Below the pieces are notes generated by a model. That model did no database searches, had not been told where the DNA came from, and was given only the letters and a program-made list of their open reading frames with translations. A DNA stretch of 64,000 nucleotides from Achromobacter animicus (GTDB lineage: Bacteria; Pseudomonadota; Gammaproteobacteria; Burkholderiales; Burkholderiaceae_B), in contig NZ_CADIJM010000004.1 in NCBI RefSeq assembly GCF_902859585.1, positions 1-64,000 of the forward strand, given 5' to 3'. Both the position numbers and the translations under genes were made by a program. Below are positions 27,072 to 36,579 of the stretch, piece by piece (within the stretch, counting starts at the first letter, position 1; each line of letters starts with the position of its first letter).

Positions 27072-28176
27072 ATGGAAGCCGAACGTCAGAACCAGCTCGC
27101 AGCCCGCCTCGCCGACTACGCGGAGCGCGAACAGGCTCTACGGAGGTATCTTTGACTACGATGCCAAAGCTGAACGCCTCCACGTCGTAAACGCCGAGCT
27201 CGAAGACCCGGCCGTCTGGAACGACCCCAAGCACGCCCAGGACCTGGGCCGTGAAAAGAAATCGCTCGAGGACGTGGTGGAAACACTGACGAGCCTGGGC
27301 GCCGGCGTGGCCGATTCCCAGGAACTCTTCGAAATGGCCGCCGCCGACGATGACGGCGACACGCTCGAAGCGATCGAACTGGACGCCAACGCCTTCCAGG
27401 AAAAGCTCGAAGCCCTGGAATTCCGCCGCATGTTCTCCAATCCGGCCGATCCCCTGAATTGCTTCCTGGACATCCAGGCGGGCGCGGGCGGCACGGAAGC
27501 GCAGGACTGGGCGTCGATGCTGCTGCGCCAGTACCTCAAGTACGCCGAACGCAAGGGCTTCAAGGCCGAGATCCTTGAAGAATCCGACGGTGAAGTCGCG
27601 GGCATCAAGTCGGCCACGATCAAGATCGAAGGCGACTACGCCTTCGGCTACCTGCGCACCGAAACCGGCGTGCACCGCCTGGTCCGCAAGAGCCCCTTCG
27701 ACTCGTCGGGCGGCCGCCACACGTCGTTCGCCAGCGTCTTCGTCTACCCGGAAGTCGACGATTCCTTCGAAGTCGAAGTGAACCCCGCCGACTTGCGCGT
27801 CGACACCTACCGCGCCTCGGGCGCGGGCGGCCAGCACATCAACAAGACCGACTCGGCCGTGCGTCTGACGCACATCCCCACCGGCATCGTCGTGCAGTGC
27901 CAGAACGACCGTTCGCAGCACCGCAACCGCGCCGAAGCCATGCAGATGCTGAAGTCCAAGCTCTACGAACTGGAAATGCGCAACCGCATGGCCGAGCAGC
28001 AGAAGCTGGAAGACTCCAAGACCGACGTGGGCTGGGGCCATCAGATCCGTTCGTACGTGCTGGACCAAAGCCGCATCAAGGACCTGCGCACGAACGTCGA
28101 AATCTCCAACACGCAGAAGGTGCTGGACGGCGACCTGGATCCCTTCATCCAGGCCAGCCTGAAGCAAAACGTCTAA
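27072..28176 (+). CDS. prfB: peptide chain release factor 2 with programmed +1 frameshift
   Basis: RF2 terminates translation at UGA and UAA. Translation starts at the ATG at 27072 and runs 27 codons to an in-frame TGA at 27153-27155. A +1 shift at CTT continues in the frame of 27154 to the TAA at 28174, giving 367 residues. The SPF anticodon-like motif ([10 protein letters not shown]) and GGQ at about 252-254 ([15 protein letters not shown]) confirm RF2. The gene is intact; automated callers will see only the part after the shift. It is followed by an SDR gene and lysS on the same strand. Confidence 0.97.
27141..27156 (+). promoter_or_regulatory. prfB recoding site
   Basis: The site reads CGGAGGTATCTTTGAC: a Shine-Dalgarno-like GGAGG three bases before the slippery CTT, then TGA and C. 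This is the classic RF2 autoregulatory layout. When RF2 is scarce, the ribosome slips +1 at CTT-TGA and makes the full protein. Confidence 0.96.
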
Positions 28177-28219
28177 GTTCCGCGATTCTTCCCGCTTTCA
28201 CGCACCCAGAGGTCCACGA

Positions 28220-28975
28220 ATGTCCGACACCATTGCAATTCTCACCGGCGCCTCGCGCGGCATCGGCGCCGCCATGGCGCGCGGCCTGGTCAAACCCGGC
28301 ACCCGCCTCATCACGCTGGCGCGCCGCGAAGACCCCGAGCTCGCCGCCCACGCGCGCTCGCAGGATGTGCAGCTGGAACAACTGTCCGTGGACCTCTCGG
28401 ACCTGAAAGCGGCCGAATCCGCGGCCGAACGCATCTGCGCCGCGCTCCCGCGCGACGCCAAGCGCTATCTGCTGATCAACAACGCGGGCACGGTGCATCC
28501 CGTGGCGCGCACCGACGAACTCACCGACGGCGCGGCCATCTCCGCCGCCTTCAACCTGAACGTCACCGCCGTCATGCTGCTCACGGCGCGCTTCCTCGCC
28601 GCCGTCGCCGACATCAAGGCCGACCGCCGCGTGCTGAACATCTCCTCCGGCGCGGGCCGCAACCCGAACGCGGGCTGGGGCGTGTACTGCGCCACCAAGG
28701 CCGCGCTCGACATGCACGCCCGCGTCGTCAAGCAGGAACAAGGCGCCGACGGCGCGCGCATCGTCGCGCTGGCCCCCGGCATCGTCGACACCGACATGCA
28801 GGCTGCCATCCGCGCCAGCTCCGTCGAAAGCTTCCCTGCGCTGGCCAAGTTCCAGGACTTCCATGCCACCGGCAAGCTGTCCTCGCCCGCCAACGTAGCC
28901 TCCCGCATCCTCGCCTACCTGGATCGCGAAGATTTCGGCACGACCGAAATCGACGACATCCGCAATTACGACTGA
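28220..28975 (+). CDS. short-chain dehydrogenase/reductase
   Basis: This 251-residue classical SDR has TGASRGIG (residues 9-16) for the dinucleotide, NNAG near residue 91, Ser in NISSGAGR and the YxxxK pair in YCATKAAL. The sequence is of the sepiapterin/benzil-reductase-like group, which suggests NADPH and a carbonyl substrate, but the substrate is not known. It sits between prfB and lysS, 10 bp before the latter, an insertion in an otherwise common prfB-lysS pair. Confidence 0.85.
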   Translation: MSDTIAILTGASRGIGAAMARGLVKPGTRLITLARREDPELAAHARSQDVQLEQLSVDLSDLKAAESAAERICAALPRDAKRYLLINNAGTVHPVARTDELTDGAAISAAFNLNVTAVMLLTARFLAAVADIKADRRVLNISSGAGRNPNAGWGVYCATKAALDMHARVVKQEQGADGARIVALAPGIVDTDMQAAIRASSVESFPALAKFQDFHATGKLSSPANVASRILAYLDREDFGTTEIDDIRNYD

Positions 28976-28985
28976 TCCCCCGACC

Positions 28986-30509
28986 ATGACCGACCACTCG
29001 ACCACTCCGGCTCCCGCCCAGGATGAAAACCGCTTGATCGCCGAACGGCGTGCCAAGCTGGCCAAACTGCGCGAAACCGGGGTCGCGTACCCCAACGATT
29101 TCGTCCCGGACGCCCGCGCCGCGGCCCTGCATGACAAGTACGACGGCGAGGAACAGGAAGCCCTGGCCGCCGCCGCCGTCACCGTCAAGGTCGCCGGCCG
29201 CATGATGCTCAAGCGCGTCATGGGCAAGGCCAGCTTCGCCACGCTGCAGGACAGCACCGGCCGCATCCAGATCTACCTGGACCGCGGCACGCTCGGCGAA
29301 GACGTCTACGCCGCGTTCAAGCAATGGGACATCGGCGACATCATCGCGATCGAAGGGTCGGTCTTCAAGACCAACAAGGGCGAACTGTCGGTGCACGCCG
29401 CGTCCGCGCGCCTCCTGTCCAAGTCGCTGCGCCCCCTGCCCGACAAGTTCCACGGCGTTGCCGACCAGGAACTGCGCTATCGCCAGCGCTATGTCGACCT
29501 CATCATGACCGACGCCACGCGCCGCACGTTTGAAGCGCGCAGCAAGGCCGTGGGCAGCATCCGCCAGTTCATGCTGAACGCGGGCTTCCTCGAAGTCGAA
29601 ACGCCCATGCTGCACCCGATCCCGGGCGGCGCGGCGGCCAAGCCCTTCGTCACGCACCACAACGCGCTGGACATGGAAATGTTCCTGCGCATCGCGCCCG
29701 AGCTCTACCTCAAGCGCCTGATCGTCGGCGGCTTTGAACGCGTGTTCGAAGTCAACCGCAACTTCCGCAACGAAGGCGTCAGCCCGCGGCACAACCCCGA
29801 ATTCACGATGATGGAGTTCTACGCAGCCTTCGCGGACTACCGCTGGCTCATGGACTTCACCGAAGAACTGATCCGCCAGGCCGCCATCTCGGCCAGCGGC
29901 AGCGCCGTCCTGACCTACCAGGAACGCGAGCTTGACCTGTCCAAGCCCTTCGACCGCCTGACCATCTGCGAAGCCATCCTCAAGTACGCCGACGGCTACA
30001 CGCAGGCCCAGCTGGATGACCCGGCGTTCGTGCGCGCCGAACTGAAGAAGCTGGGCGCGGACGCCGACGGCCCCGTGCTTTCGCGCGCCGGGCTGGGCGC
30101 ACTGCAACTGGCGCTGTTCGAAGAGACCGCCGAAGCCAAGCTCTGGAACCCCACCTACATCATCGACTACCCCGTCGAAGTCTCGCCGCTGGCGCGCGCC
30201 TCCGATACCCGCGAAGGCATCACCGAGCGCTTCGAACTCTTCATGACCGGCCGCGAAATCGCCAACGGCTTCTCGGAGTTGAACGACCCCGAAGACCAGG
30301 CCGAACGCTTCCGCTCGCAGGTCGAAGCCAAGGACGCCGGCGACGAAGAAGCCATGTTCTACGACGCGGACTACATCCGCGCCCTGGAATACGGCATGCC
30401 CCCGACGGGCGGCTGCGGCATCGGCATCGACCGCCTGGTCATGCTGCTGACCGACAGCCCCAGCATCCGCGACGTCATCCTCTTCCCGCACCTGCGCCGT
30501 GAAGACTGA
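28986..30509 (+). CDS. lysS: lysyl-tRNA synthetase, class II
   Basis: The protein has 507 residues. An N-terminal OB anticodon-binding domain spans about 60-170 ([20 protein letters not shown]). The class II core follows: motif 1 near [17 protein letters not shown], motif 2 [20 protein letters not shown], and motif 3 [15 protein letters not shown] at the C-terminus. It charges tRNA-Lys. It is the last clear housekeeping gene of the prfB run. Confidence 0.97.
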   Translation: MTDHSTTPAPAQDENRLIAERRAKLAKLRETGVAYPNDFVPDARAAALHDKYDGEEQEALAAAAVTVKVAGRMMLKRVMGKASFATLQDSTGRIQIYLDRGTLGEDVYAAFKQWDIGDIIAIEGSVFKTNKGELSVHAASARLLSKSLRPLPDKFHGVADQELRYRQRYVDLIMTDATRRTFEARSKAVGSIRQFMLNAGFLEVETPMLHPIPGGAAAKPFVTHHNALDMEMFLRIAPELYLKRLIVGGFERVFEVNRNFRNEGVSPRHNPEFTMMEFYAAFADYRWLMDFTEELIRQAAISASGSAVLTYQERELDLSKPFDRLTICEAILKYADGYTQAQLDDPAFVRAELKKLGADADGPVLSRAGLGALQLALFEETAEAKLWNPTYIIDYPVEVSPLARASDTREGITERFELFMTGREIANGFSELNDPEDQAERFRSQVEAKDAGDEEAMFYDADYIRALEYGMPPTGGCGIGIDRLVMLLTDSPSIRDVILFPHLRRED

Positions 30510-30524
30510 TCCCCGGAGCGCATC

Positions 30525-30845
30525 ATGATCTTTAAGATCCTGATGCTGCTGCTGGTCGTGGCGGGGCTGGTCTACTGGATCAAGCAACCCCGCCGCATCC
30601 AGCCGGGCGCCCCCTACCGGACCATCCCCGCGCGGCGGCCGGTATTCATCGTCCTGTGCGTCGCCACCGCCATCTCGCTGATCGCGGCCATTCTGACCGC
30701 CTTGCTCTGGATGGGCGGCGTGGCAGGCGGCGTCACCGGCGGCGGCTATCACGGCGAAGCCGATTTCCTGCTGCCGGTTGCGGCCTCGCTGCTGGCCTTG
30801 TCGGTGGCCTGCGCCGTCGGCGCATTCCTCAAGCGGCGGGGTTAG
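30525..30845 (+). CDS. small two- or three-helix membrane protein
   Basis: The protein has 106 residues, with GGAG before the ATG and only 15 bp after lysS. Helices are at about 1-20 (MIFKILMLLLVVAGLVYWIK), 35-62 and 78-98, with the glycine-rich GGVAGGVTGGGYHG between the last two. I do not recognise a family. It ends 17 bases inside the 3' end of the convergent TetR gene. Co-transcription with lysS is likely; role unknown. Confidence 0.6.
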   Translation: MIFKILMLLLVVAGLVYWIKQPRRIQPGAPYRTIPARRPVFIVLCVATAISLIAAILTALLWMGGVAGGVTGGGYHGEADFLLPVAASLLALSVACAVGAFLKRRG

Positions 30846-31479
30846 GGTCCACGGGCCACCTGCCCGCACCCGCCGGCAACGCCGGCAATGACGCTTGCAG
30901 CATGGCGTCGATGAACGCGGCGGGCGCCAGCCGGCCGCCCGGCTTGTACCACTGCACCGTCAAGTTCATTGCGCCCAGCACGCATCGCTTGATGACGCGT
31001 GCGTCCCCCTGCAGCAATCCCGCCTCCACCGCCCCCGCGACCACCGACTGCCACATCGCCTCGTAGCGATCGCTAAGCCCCTTCACGGCCGCCTGACTGG
31101 GCGCGGACAGGCTGCGCCATTCGTACACCAGTGCGTTCATCGCGTCCCCGCCCGCGCCGTGCAGCATGCTCCACATGTGCACGCGGAATAGCGCCGCCAG
31201 GCGGTCCTCCGGCTCGACATAGCTGGCCAGCGCCTTGCCGCCGAGGTCGATCACTTCCTGGATGCCGTTGTTCATGACGGCGACCAGGATCTCCTCCTTG
31301 CTGCGAAAGTGATGAAACAGACTGCCCGATTGCAGCCCCACGGCCTTGGCCAGTTCGCGCACCGTCGTGCGCTCGTAGCCATGCTTGCTGAAAAGCCGGC
31401 CGGCGGCCAGGACCAGTTCCCGCCGCCGCTCGGTCTCCGCACCATCGTCCCGCGGCGAGGCGGTCCCGGTCTTGTCCAT
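30829..31479 (-). CDS. TetR-family regulator of the acyl-CoA/Liv operon
   Basis: The protein has 216 residues. The helix-turn-helix lies at about 20-65 (LVLAAGRLFSKHGYERTTV, then VGLQSGSLFHHFRSKEEIL). The C-terminal half is the ligand pocket and dimer face, of the type often answering to acyl-CoA. It is the last gene of the eight-gene minus-strand operon, starting 6 bp after the thiolase. It probably represses the operon through the palindrome at 39495-39514, which is inference. Confidence 0.85.
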   Translation of the reverse strand: MDKTGTASPRDDGAETERRRELVLAAGRLFSKHGYERTTVRELAKAVGLQSGSLFHHFRSKEEILVAVMNNGIQEVIDLGGKALASYVEPEDRLAALFRVHMWSMLHGAGGDAMNALVYEWRSLSAPSQAAVKGLSDRYEAMWQSVVAGAVEAGLLQGDARVIKRCVLGAMNLTVQWYKPGGRLAPAAFIDAMLQASLPALPAGAGRWPVDPNPAA

Positions 31480-31485
31480 GGCGCG

Positions 31486-32634
31486 TCAAACCCTCTGGAT
31501 GATGGTCGCGGTCGCCATGCCGTGGCCGATGCACATGAGCTGCATGCCCAGTTCCCCTTCGGTGGCCTCCAGTCCGGCCAGCATCTTGGCCATCAAACCC
31601 GCGCCCGTGGCGCCCAGCGGATGGCCATGCGCAATGGCGCCGCCCCACGGATTCACGCGCGCCAGGTCGGCGCCCAGTTCGCGCTGCCAGGCCAGCACCA
31701 CGCTTGCAAAGGCCTCGTTGATCTCGATCCAGTCGATGTCCTCCAGCGCCAGGCCGGCGCGCGACAGCGCTTGCCGCGCCGCCGGGATCACACCCGTCAA
31801 CTGCATCACGGGATCCGACCCCACCGCGACGCGCGCCAGGAATCGCGCCCGCGGCCGCAAGCCGTCGGCCAGGGCCGTATCCTTGTCGGCCAGCAGCACC
31901 GCCGCTGCGCCGTCGGCGAGCTGGCTCGCATTGGCCGCGGTGACGCCCCCCTGACCCGGCGGCCGCAACGCCGGCGCCATGGCCGCCATGCGGGCCGCGT
32001 CCGTGGTCTCGCGGATGCCCTCGTCGCGCAGCGCCGGCGTGCCGGGCAGCAACTCCGCATGAAGTCCGGCGCTGGCAGCCACCCAGGCCCGCGCGTGGCT
32101 CTCCCGCGCCCACTGATCCATCTCGGCCTGCGACAGCCCCCAATGGCTGGCGATGCGCTCCGCGCTCTCTATCTGATGGATCAGCGGATACCGCGCCAGC
32201 AGCGCCGGGTTCAGCGATTCAAAGCCCCGGAATTCCGTCTGGCCCAGCGTCACGTCCAGGAACATGGGCACGCGGCTCATGCTCTCGACGCCGCCCGCGA
32301 CCACGTAGCGCATGTCGCCCGCGGCAATAGCCTGCGCACCGAAATGCACGGCCTGCTGGCTGGACCCGCACATACGGTTGAGCGCCACGCCCGGCACGCT
32401 CTCCGGCAGCCCGGCCAACATGGCCGCCAGCCGCCCGATGTTTGCGCCCTGCTCACCCGCCTGGCTGACGCAGCCGGCGATCAGGTCCTCGACCTTGTCG
32501 CCGGGCAGCGCCGCGCGCGCCAGCAGTCCCTGCACGGTCTCGGCCAGCAGCGCGTCCGGCCGCGTCTGCGCCCACCATCCGCCGCGCCGCCCGAACGGCG
32601 TGCGCACGGCTTCCAGGATCACGGCTTGGTTCAT
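31486..32634 (-). CDS. acetyl-CoA acyltransferase (thiolase)
   Basis: The protein has 382 residues of the thiolase fold. Active-site Cys is in RMCGSSQQAVH near residue 90. NEAFASVV and GGAIAHGHPLGATGA carry the His. The last catalytic Cys is in MCIGHGMATATI. The His in CIGHG, where Gly or Leu is commoner, is a minor variation. It cleaves or condenses 3-ketoacyl-CoA; in this operon it should finish a beta-oxidation round on the imported acid. It overlaps the ligase gene by 4 bases. Confidence 0.9.
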   Translation of the reverse strand: MNQAVILEAVRTPFGRRGGWWAQTRPDALLAETVQGLLARAALPGDKVEDLIAGCVSQAGEQGANIGRLAAMLAGLPESVPGVALNRMCGSSQQAVHFGAQAIAAGDMRYVVAGGVESMSRVPMFLDVTLGQTEFRGFESLNPALLARYPLIHQIESAERIASHWGLSQAEMDQWARESHARAWVAASAGLHAELLPGTPALRDEGIRETTDAARMAAMAPALRPPGQGGVTAANASQLADGAAAVLLADKDTALADGLRPRARFLARVAVGSDPVMQLTGVIPAARQALSRAGLALEDIDWIEINEAFASVVLAWQRELGADLARVNPWGGAIAHGHPLGATGAGLMAKMLAGLEATEGELGMQLMCIGHGMATATIIQRV

Positions 32635-34475
32635 GCCGTCGTCTCCTCAACGTAGAGCGTTTCAATTTCGTTGGCGTACGCGCGGTAGATGCTAGCGCGC
32701 CGCACCTTCATCGTCGCCGTCACCTCGCCGTCGTCGTGGTCCAGTTCCTTGGTCAACAGATGAAAACGCTTGATCTGCGACACCGGCGCCAACCCGGCGT
32801 TGGCCCGCGCGACCTCCTGCTGCACCAGCTCGCGCACTTGCGGGCATTCGGCCAGCGACCGGAAATGCGTGAATGCGATGCGCCGCGATTCGGCCCATTT
32901 GCCGACCGTGTCGAACTCCAGCTGGATCAGCGCAGACACGTACTTCCTGCCGTCGGCGATGACGATGCACTCCTTGACGTACGGGCTGCCCTTGACCGCG
33001 TTCTCGATTTCGGACGGCGTCAGGTTTTTGCCGCCCGCGGTGATCATGATGTCCTTGAGCCGGTCCACGATGCGCACGCGCCCGGCCTCCTCGGCCACGA
33101 CATCGCCCGTGTGCAACCAGCCGTCGCGCACGGTGTCGGCCGTCGCTTCAGGGTTCTTGTAATAACCCTGGAACACCATGTCGCCGCGCACCAGGAGTTC
33201 ACCGGCCTCACCGATGCGCCATTCCACGCCGAGGATCGGCTCGCCCACCGTGCCCACTTTCACGCGGTCCGGATGCTGGCCAAAGATCATCCCGGTCGAC
33301 TCCGTCAGGCCGTACACCTCGACCAGCGGCACGCCCAGCGTCCGAAAGTAGCGCACGACGTCCGGCGGGATCGGCGCGGCGCCCGTCATCGCCACCCGCA
33401 CGCGCCGCAGCCCGATGAAGTTCTGCAAGGCGCGCAGCACCAGCCAATACCACAGCCAGTGCGTCAGCCGTTCGCCCAGCTGGTACTGCGCGGGGGACTT
33501 TTCCAGGAACGGCGCGCACTGCGCCAGCGCACGGGCGTACAGCCACCGCTGCACCGGTCCGGCCTCCTGCATCTTGATCGATATTGCGGCGTGCAGCTTT
33601 TCCCAGATGCGCGGCACACCCAGAAAAATCGTCGGCGCGACTTCGCGCAGGTCTTCCTGCACGGTGCGCAGCGACTCGCCAAAATTCACCTGCGAACCCA
33701 AATAGATGGGCACGAACGTGGACAACATCTGCTCGGCGACGTGACACAGCGGCAGGTACGACAGGTGCACGCTGGACGCATCCATCGACAGGCGATCGGC
33801 AATGCCGGGCGCCACGCCGCGCATGTTGCGATAGCTCAGCATCGCGCCCTTCGGTTTGCCGGTCGAACCGGACGTGTAGATCATCAACCCGGTGTCGTCC
33901 AGTTGCTGTCCGTCCAGCATCGTGTTCAGCGCGGTCAGTTCCACCGCCTCGCGCTGGCCGCCATCGGCCCCGACCTCGGCAAAGGTCACAATGCGCGCCC
34001 GATCCGCGTCGGCATACGATCGCAGGCCCTTCGTTTCGATCACCACAATGCGGCGCAGATGCGGCAGCCTGTCCGCCACCTGCAGCACCTTGTCCGTCTG
34101 CTCCTGGTCTTCGCACACCACCAGTTCCACATCCGCATGCGCCAGCACGTAGCCCATTTCCTCGGCCGGGCTGGTGGAATAGACCCCGACCGCCACACCG
34201 CCGGCCGCGCAGGCGCCCATCTGCGTCAGCAGCCATTCCACCCGGTTGTCCGAGACGATGGCAACCCGCCCGCCCACGCTAAGCCCCAGCGCGCGCAGTC
34301 CCAGGCCGACGCGGCAGGCGCGCTGCCAGTACTGATCCCACGTCATGGGCTTCCAGATGCCGAACTCCTTCTGCCGGATCGCGACGGCGGACGGCTGCCG
34401 GCGCGCCTGCTCGCGCAGCATCTGCGGCAGCGTCAACGGCGGCCAGCCGCCCGGATCGGTATGCGCGTCCTTCAT
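32631..34475 (-). CDS. AMP-forming acyl-CoA ligase (FadD/FAA1-like)
   Basis: The protein has 614 residues. The ATP P-loop is YTSGSTGKPKGAMLSY near residue 205. VYGLTESTGMIFG is the adenylate motif. GRVRIVDRLKDIMITAGGKN carries the hinge Asp/Lys and a late Lys. It has the insert seen in long-chain or bile-acid-type ligases. It turns a carboxylic acid into its CoA ester after uptake. Overlaps of 4 bases with both neighbours show tight coupling. Chain length preference cannot be read from sequence. Confidence 0.9.
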   Translation of the reverse strand: MKDAHTDPGGWPPLTLPQMLREQARRQPSAVAIRQKEFGIWKPMTWDQYWQRACRVGLGLRALGLSVGGRVAIVSDNRVEWLLTQMGACAAGGVAVGVYSTSPAEEMGYVLAHADVELVVCEDQEQTDKVLQVADRLPHLRRIVVIETKGLRSYADADRARIVTFAEVGADGGQREAVELTALNTMLDGQQLDDTGLMIYTSGSTGKPKGAMLSYRNMRGVAPGIADRLSMDASSVHLSYLPLCHVAEQMLSTFVPIYLGSQVNFGESLRTVQEDLREVAPTIFLGVPRIWEKLHAAISIKMQEAGPVQRWLYARALAQCAPFLEKSPAQYQLGERLTHWLWYWLVLRALQNFIGLRRVRVAMTGAAPIPPDVVRYFRTLGVPLVEVYGLTESTGMIFGQHPDRVKVGTVGEPILGVEWRIGEAGELLVRGDMVFQGYYKNPEATADTVRDGWLHTGDVVAEEAGRVRIVDRLKDIMITAGGKNLTPSEIENAVKGSPYVKECIVIADGRKYVSALIQLEFDTVGKWAESRRIAFTHFRSLAECPQVRELVQQEVARANAGLAPVSQIKRFHLLTKELDHDDGEVTATMKVRRASIYRAYANEIETLYVEETTA

Positions 34476-35338
34476 GACAGCCAGCGCTTGCGGCGCTTGT
34501 AGTGCTTGATGTCGCGAAAGCCCCGAGCCTCGCCCGAGCCGCCGATGCCCAGATAGAATTCGCGCACGTCGGGGTCCGCCGCCAGCTTGTCCGCGGAACC
34601 GTCGATCACCACCTTGCCGGTCTCCATGATGTAGCCGTAATGCGCCACTGCCAGCGCCACGGACGCGTTCTGCTCCACCAGCAGCATCGACACCCCCTGT
34701 TCGCTATTGATGCGCGCGATGATCGAAAAGATGCTTTCGACCAGCATCGGCGACAGTCCCAGCGACGGCTCGTCCAGCAGCATCAGCGTGGGCTGGGCGA
34801 TCAGCGCGCGACCGATCGCCAGCATCTGCTGCTCGCCGCCGGACAGGTAACCGGCTAGCCCGCGCCGCCGCTCGAACAGCCGCGGGAAATAACCGTAGAC
34901 CAGATCGAAGTCCGCGCGTGCCGCCTTCCGTCCGGTCAGCGCATACGTCGCCGCCACCAGGTTCTCTTCCACCGTCAGGTCCTCGAACACGCGCCGGCCT
35001 TCCATCACGTGCGCCAGGCCCGATCGCACCAGGTTCTGCGGCTTGATGCCCGCCGTATCGCCGCCGCCGAACACGATATGGCCCCGCACCAGCTCGCCGT
35101 CCTCCAGGTCCAGCAGTCCCGACACGGCCTTGAGCGTGGTCGATTTGCCGGCCCCGTTGCTGCCCAGAAGCGCCACGATGCTGCCGGCCGGCACCGACAG
35201 GGACAAGCCGCGCAGCACCTGCACCGCCTTGTTGTAGACGACCTCGATGTTGTTGATGTCGAGCACCGCCTTGGGCGGCGCCGTGGTGGTCACGCCCGCT
35301 CGCACCTCTGGCCCCCGCGCGTCATGTCCCGGATTCAC
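34472..35338 (-). CDS. livF: branched-chain-type ABC transporter ATPase LivF
   Basis: The protein has 288 residues, somewhat long for LivF because of a tail of about 30 residues at each end. Walker A is GSNGAGKSTTLKAVSG near residue 60, the signature YLSGGEQQMLAIGRAL and Walker B LMLLDEPSLGLSPML. It pairs with LivG. Its placement between the binding protein and ligase genes, away from livG, is usual in HAAT clusters that import aromatic or fatty acids. Confidence 0.92.
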   Translation of the reverse strand: MNPGHDARGPEVRAGVTTTAPPKAVLDINNIEVVYNKAVQVLRGLSLSVPAGSIVALLGSNGAGKSTTLKAVSGLLDLEDGELVRGHIVFGGGDTAGIKPQNLVRSGLAHVMEGRRVFEDLTVEENLVAATYALTGRKAARADFDLVYGYFPRLFERRRGLAGYLSGGEQQMLAIGRALIAQPTLMLLDEPSLGLSPMLVESIFSIIARINSEQGVSMLLVEQNASVALAVAHYGYIMETGKVVIDGSADKLAADPDVREFYLGIGGSGEARGFRDIKHYKRRKRWLS

Positions 35339-35345
35339 GGCAGCC

Positions 35346-36527
35346 TCACTTGAGCACGATCCAGTCGGACGCCGGCACCATCTGCTTCTGCTTGACGTCC
35401 GCGCGATAGATCCGGCCCACGGGTATCGAGTTGCCCTTGATGGTGATCGGCACGCCGATCAGCCCGCCCGTATCGAAGTCCTTGATGCCATCCAGCGACG
35501 CCTTCATGTTGGCCGCGGTCAGTTCCTTGCCGGCGTCCAGCGTGCGCTTGGCGACCTCGGAAAACAGCATGGCTGCCAGGAACCCCTGCATGTAGCCCGT
35601 GCTCTGGTACTGCGGCCGCATTTCGCGGATCTTCTTGAGCATCGGCGCGTCGGCCGCCTGGTCGTAGTAATAGCGATACGGCATCACACCCATGAAGCCT
35701 TCGGCATCCTCGCCCATCTGCATCACGGTCGAGTTGTCCATCGTCCAGAATGTGCCCATGTAGCGCGTCTTCAGCCCCATGCGCTTGCCCTGCCCCACGA
35801 ACTCGGGAATCGGCGCCAGCACGTAGCCATGGAAGATGGTGAAGTCCGGATCCGCGCGGCGCAGCTTGATGACTTCTGTCGACACGTCCACGCTGCCCGG
35901 CGGCGTCATGATTTCGGTCGCCACCTTCAGGCCCAGCTTCTCGGCCACCGCACGCGAACTGGCGATCGGGTCGCGGCCGAACTCCGTGTCCGAATACACG
36001 AACGCCACCTTGGCGCCCGGCTGCTCCTTGGCGATGTAGCGCAGCAGGATGCCGAACATCTCGGTGTAATCCGGCCCCAGCATGAACTGGGCGGGATACT
36101 TGGCCGGGTCATTCAGTTCGGTCGCAAACGACGCGCCCGTCATCAGGATGTCGCCCGTTCGGTTCAGCTCGGCGTTGATGGTCTTGGAAAAGCCCGTCGA
36201 ATCGCCGTAATAGAAATTGACCTTGTTCTGGCTGGTGATCTTCTTGAACGCCGCCACCGACGCGTCCACCTTGTACGCGGTGTCCTCCGGCACGTAACGC
36301 AGCTTGCGGCCCTTGATGCCGCCCTGGTCGTTGATGATCTTCACGTAATCCGTGATCCCGGCGTGGATGCCCTGCCCCGCAAAGGCGAACACGCCGCTCA
36401 GCGGGATCGAGCCGCCCAGCACCAGATCCTCGGCCGCCTGCGCGGCGGGCGCCGCCGCCAGTGCTGCCGCCAGGCCCAACGGGGCCAACAATCTCGATAA
36501 ACCGCTGCCTATCCGGATGCGCTTCAT
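35346..36527 (-). CDS. HAAT-family periplasmic substrate-binding protein
   Basis: The protein has 393 residues with a signal peptide (cleavage near AQA-AED) and CAGGAGAC upstream of the ATG. LVLGGSIPLSGVFAFAGQG opens the type I periplasmic fold, and YGDSTGFSKTIN and FVYSDTEFGRDP lie at the inter-lobe sites. It delivers ligand to LivH/LivM. Members of this subgroup bind amino acids, aromatic acids or short fatty acids; the downstream acyl-CoA ligase argues for a carboxylic acid here. Confidence 0.9.
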   Translation of the reverse strand: MKRIRIGSGLSRLLAPLGLAAALAAAPAAQAAEDLVLGGSIPLSGVFAFAGQGIHAGITDYVKIINDQGGIKGRKLRYVPEDTAYKVDASVAAFKKITSQNKVNFYYGDSTGFSKTINAELNRTGDILMTGASFATELNDPAKYPAQFMLGPDYTEMFGILLRYIAKEQPGAKVAFVYSDTEFGRDPIASSRAVAEKLGLKVATEIMTPPGSVDVSTEVIKLRRADPDFTIFHGYVLAPIPEFVGQGKRMGLKTRYMGTFWTMDNSTVMQMGEDAEGFMGVMPYRYYYDQAADAPMLKKIREMRPQYQSTGYMQGFLAAMLFSEVAKRTLDAGKELTAANMKASLDGIKDFDTGGLIGVPITIKGNSIPVGRIYRADVKQKQMVPASDWIVLK

Positions 36528-36579
36528 GGTTTGTCTCCTGGGTCTTATAGATGGCCGCCGTCACGCCGCACGCATCGCG

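Noticed and set aside
32260-32634. Thiolase might be inactive because CIGHG replaces CIGGG
   Set aside because: This position varies in active thiolases (E. coli FadA has Leu there), and both catalytic Cys and the His are present.
32736-34502. A 588-codon open frame opposite the acyl-CoA ligase
   Set aside because: Low-complexity shadow (His/Arg/Gln-rich). The ligase frame has all motifs and is coupled to its neighbours.
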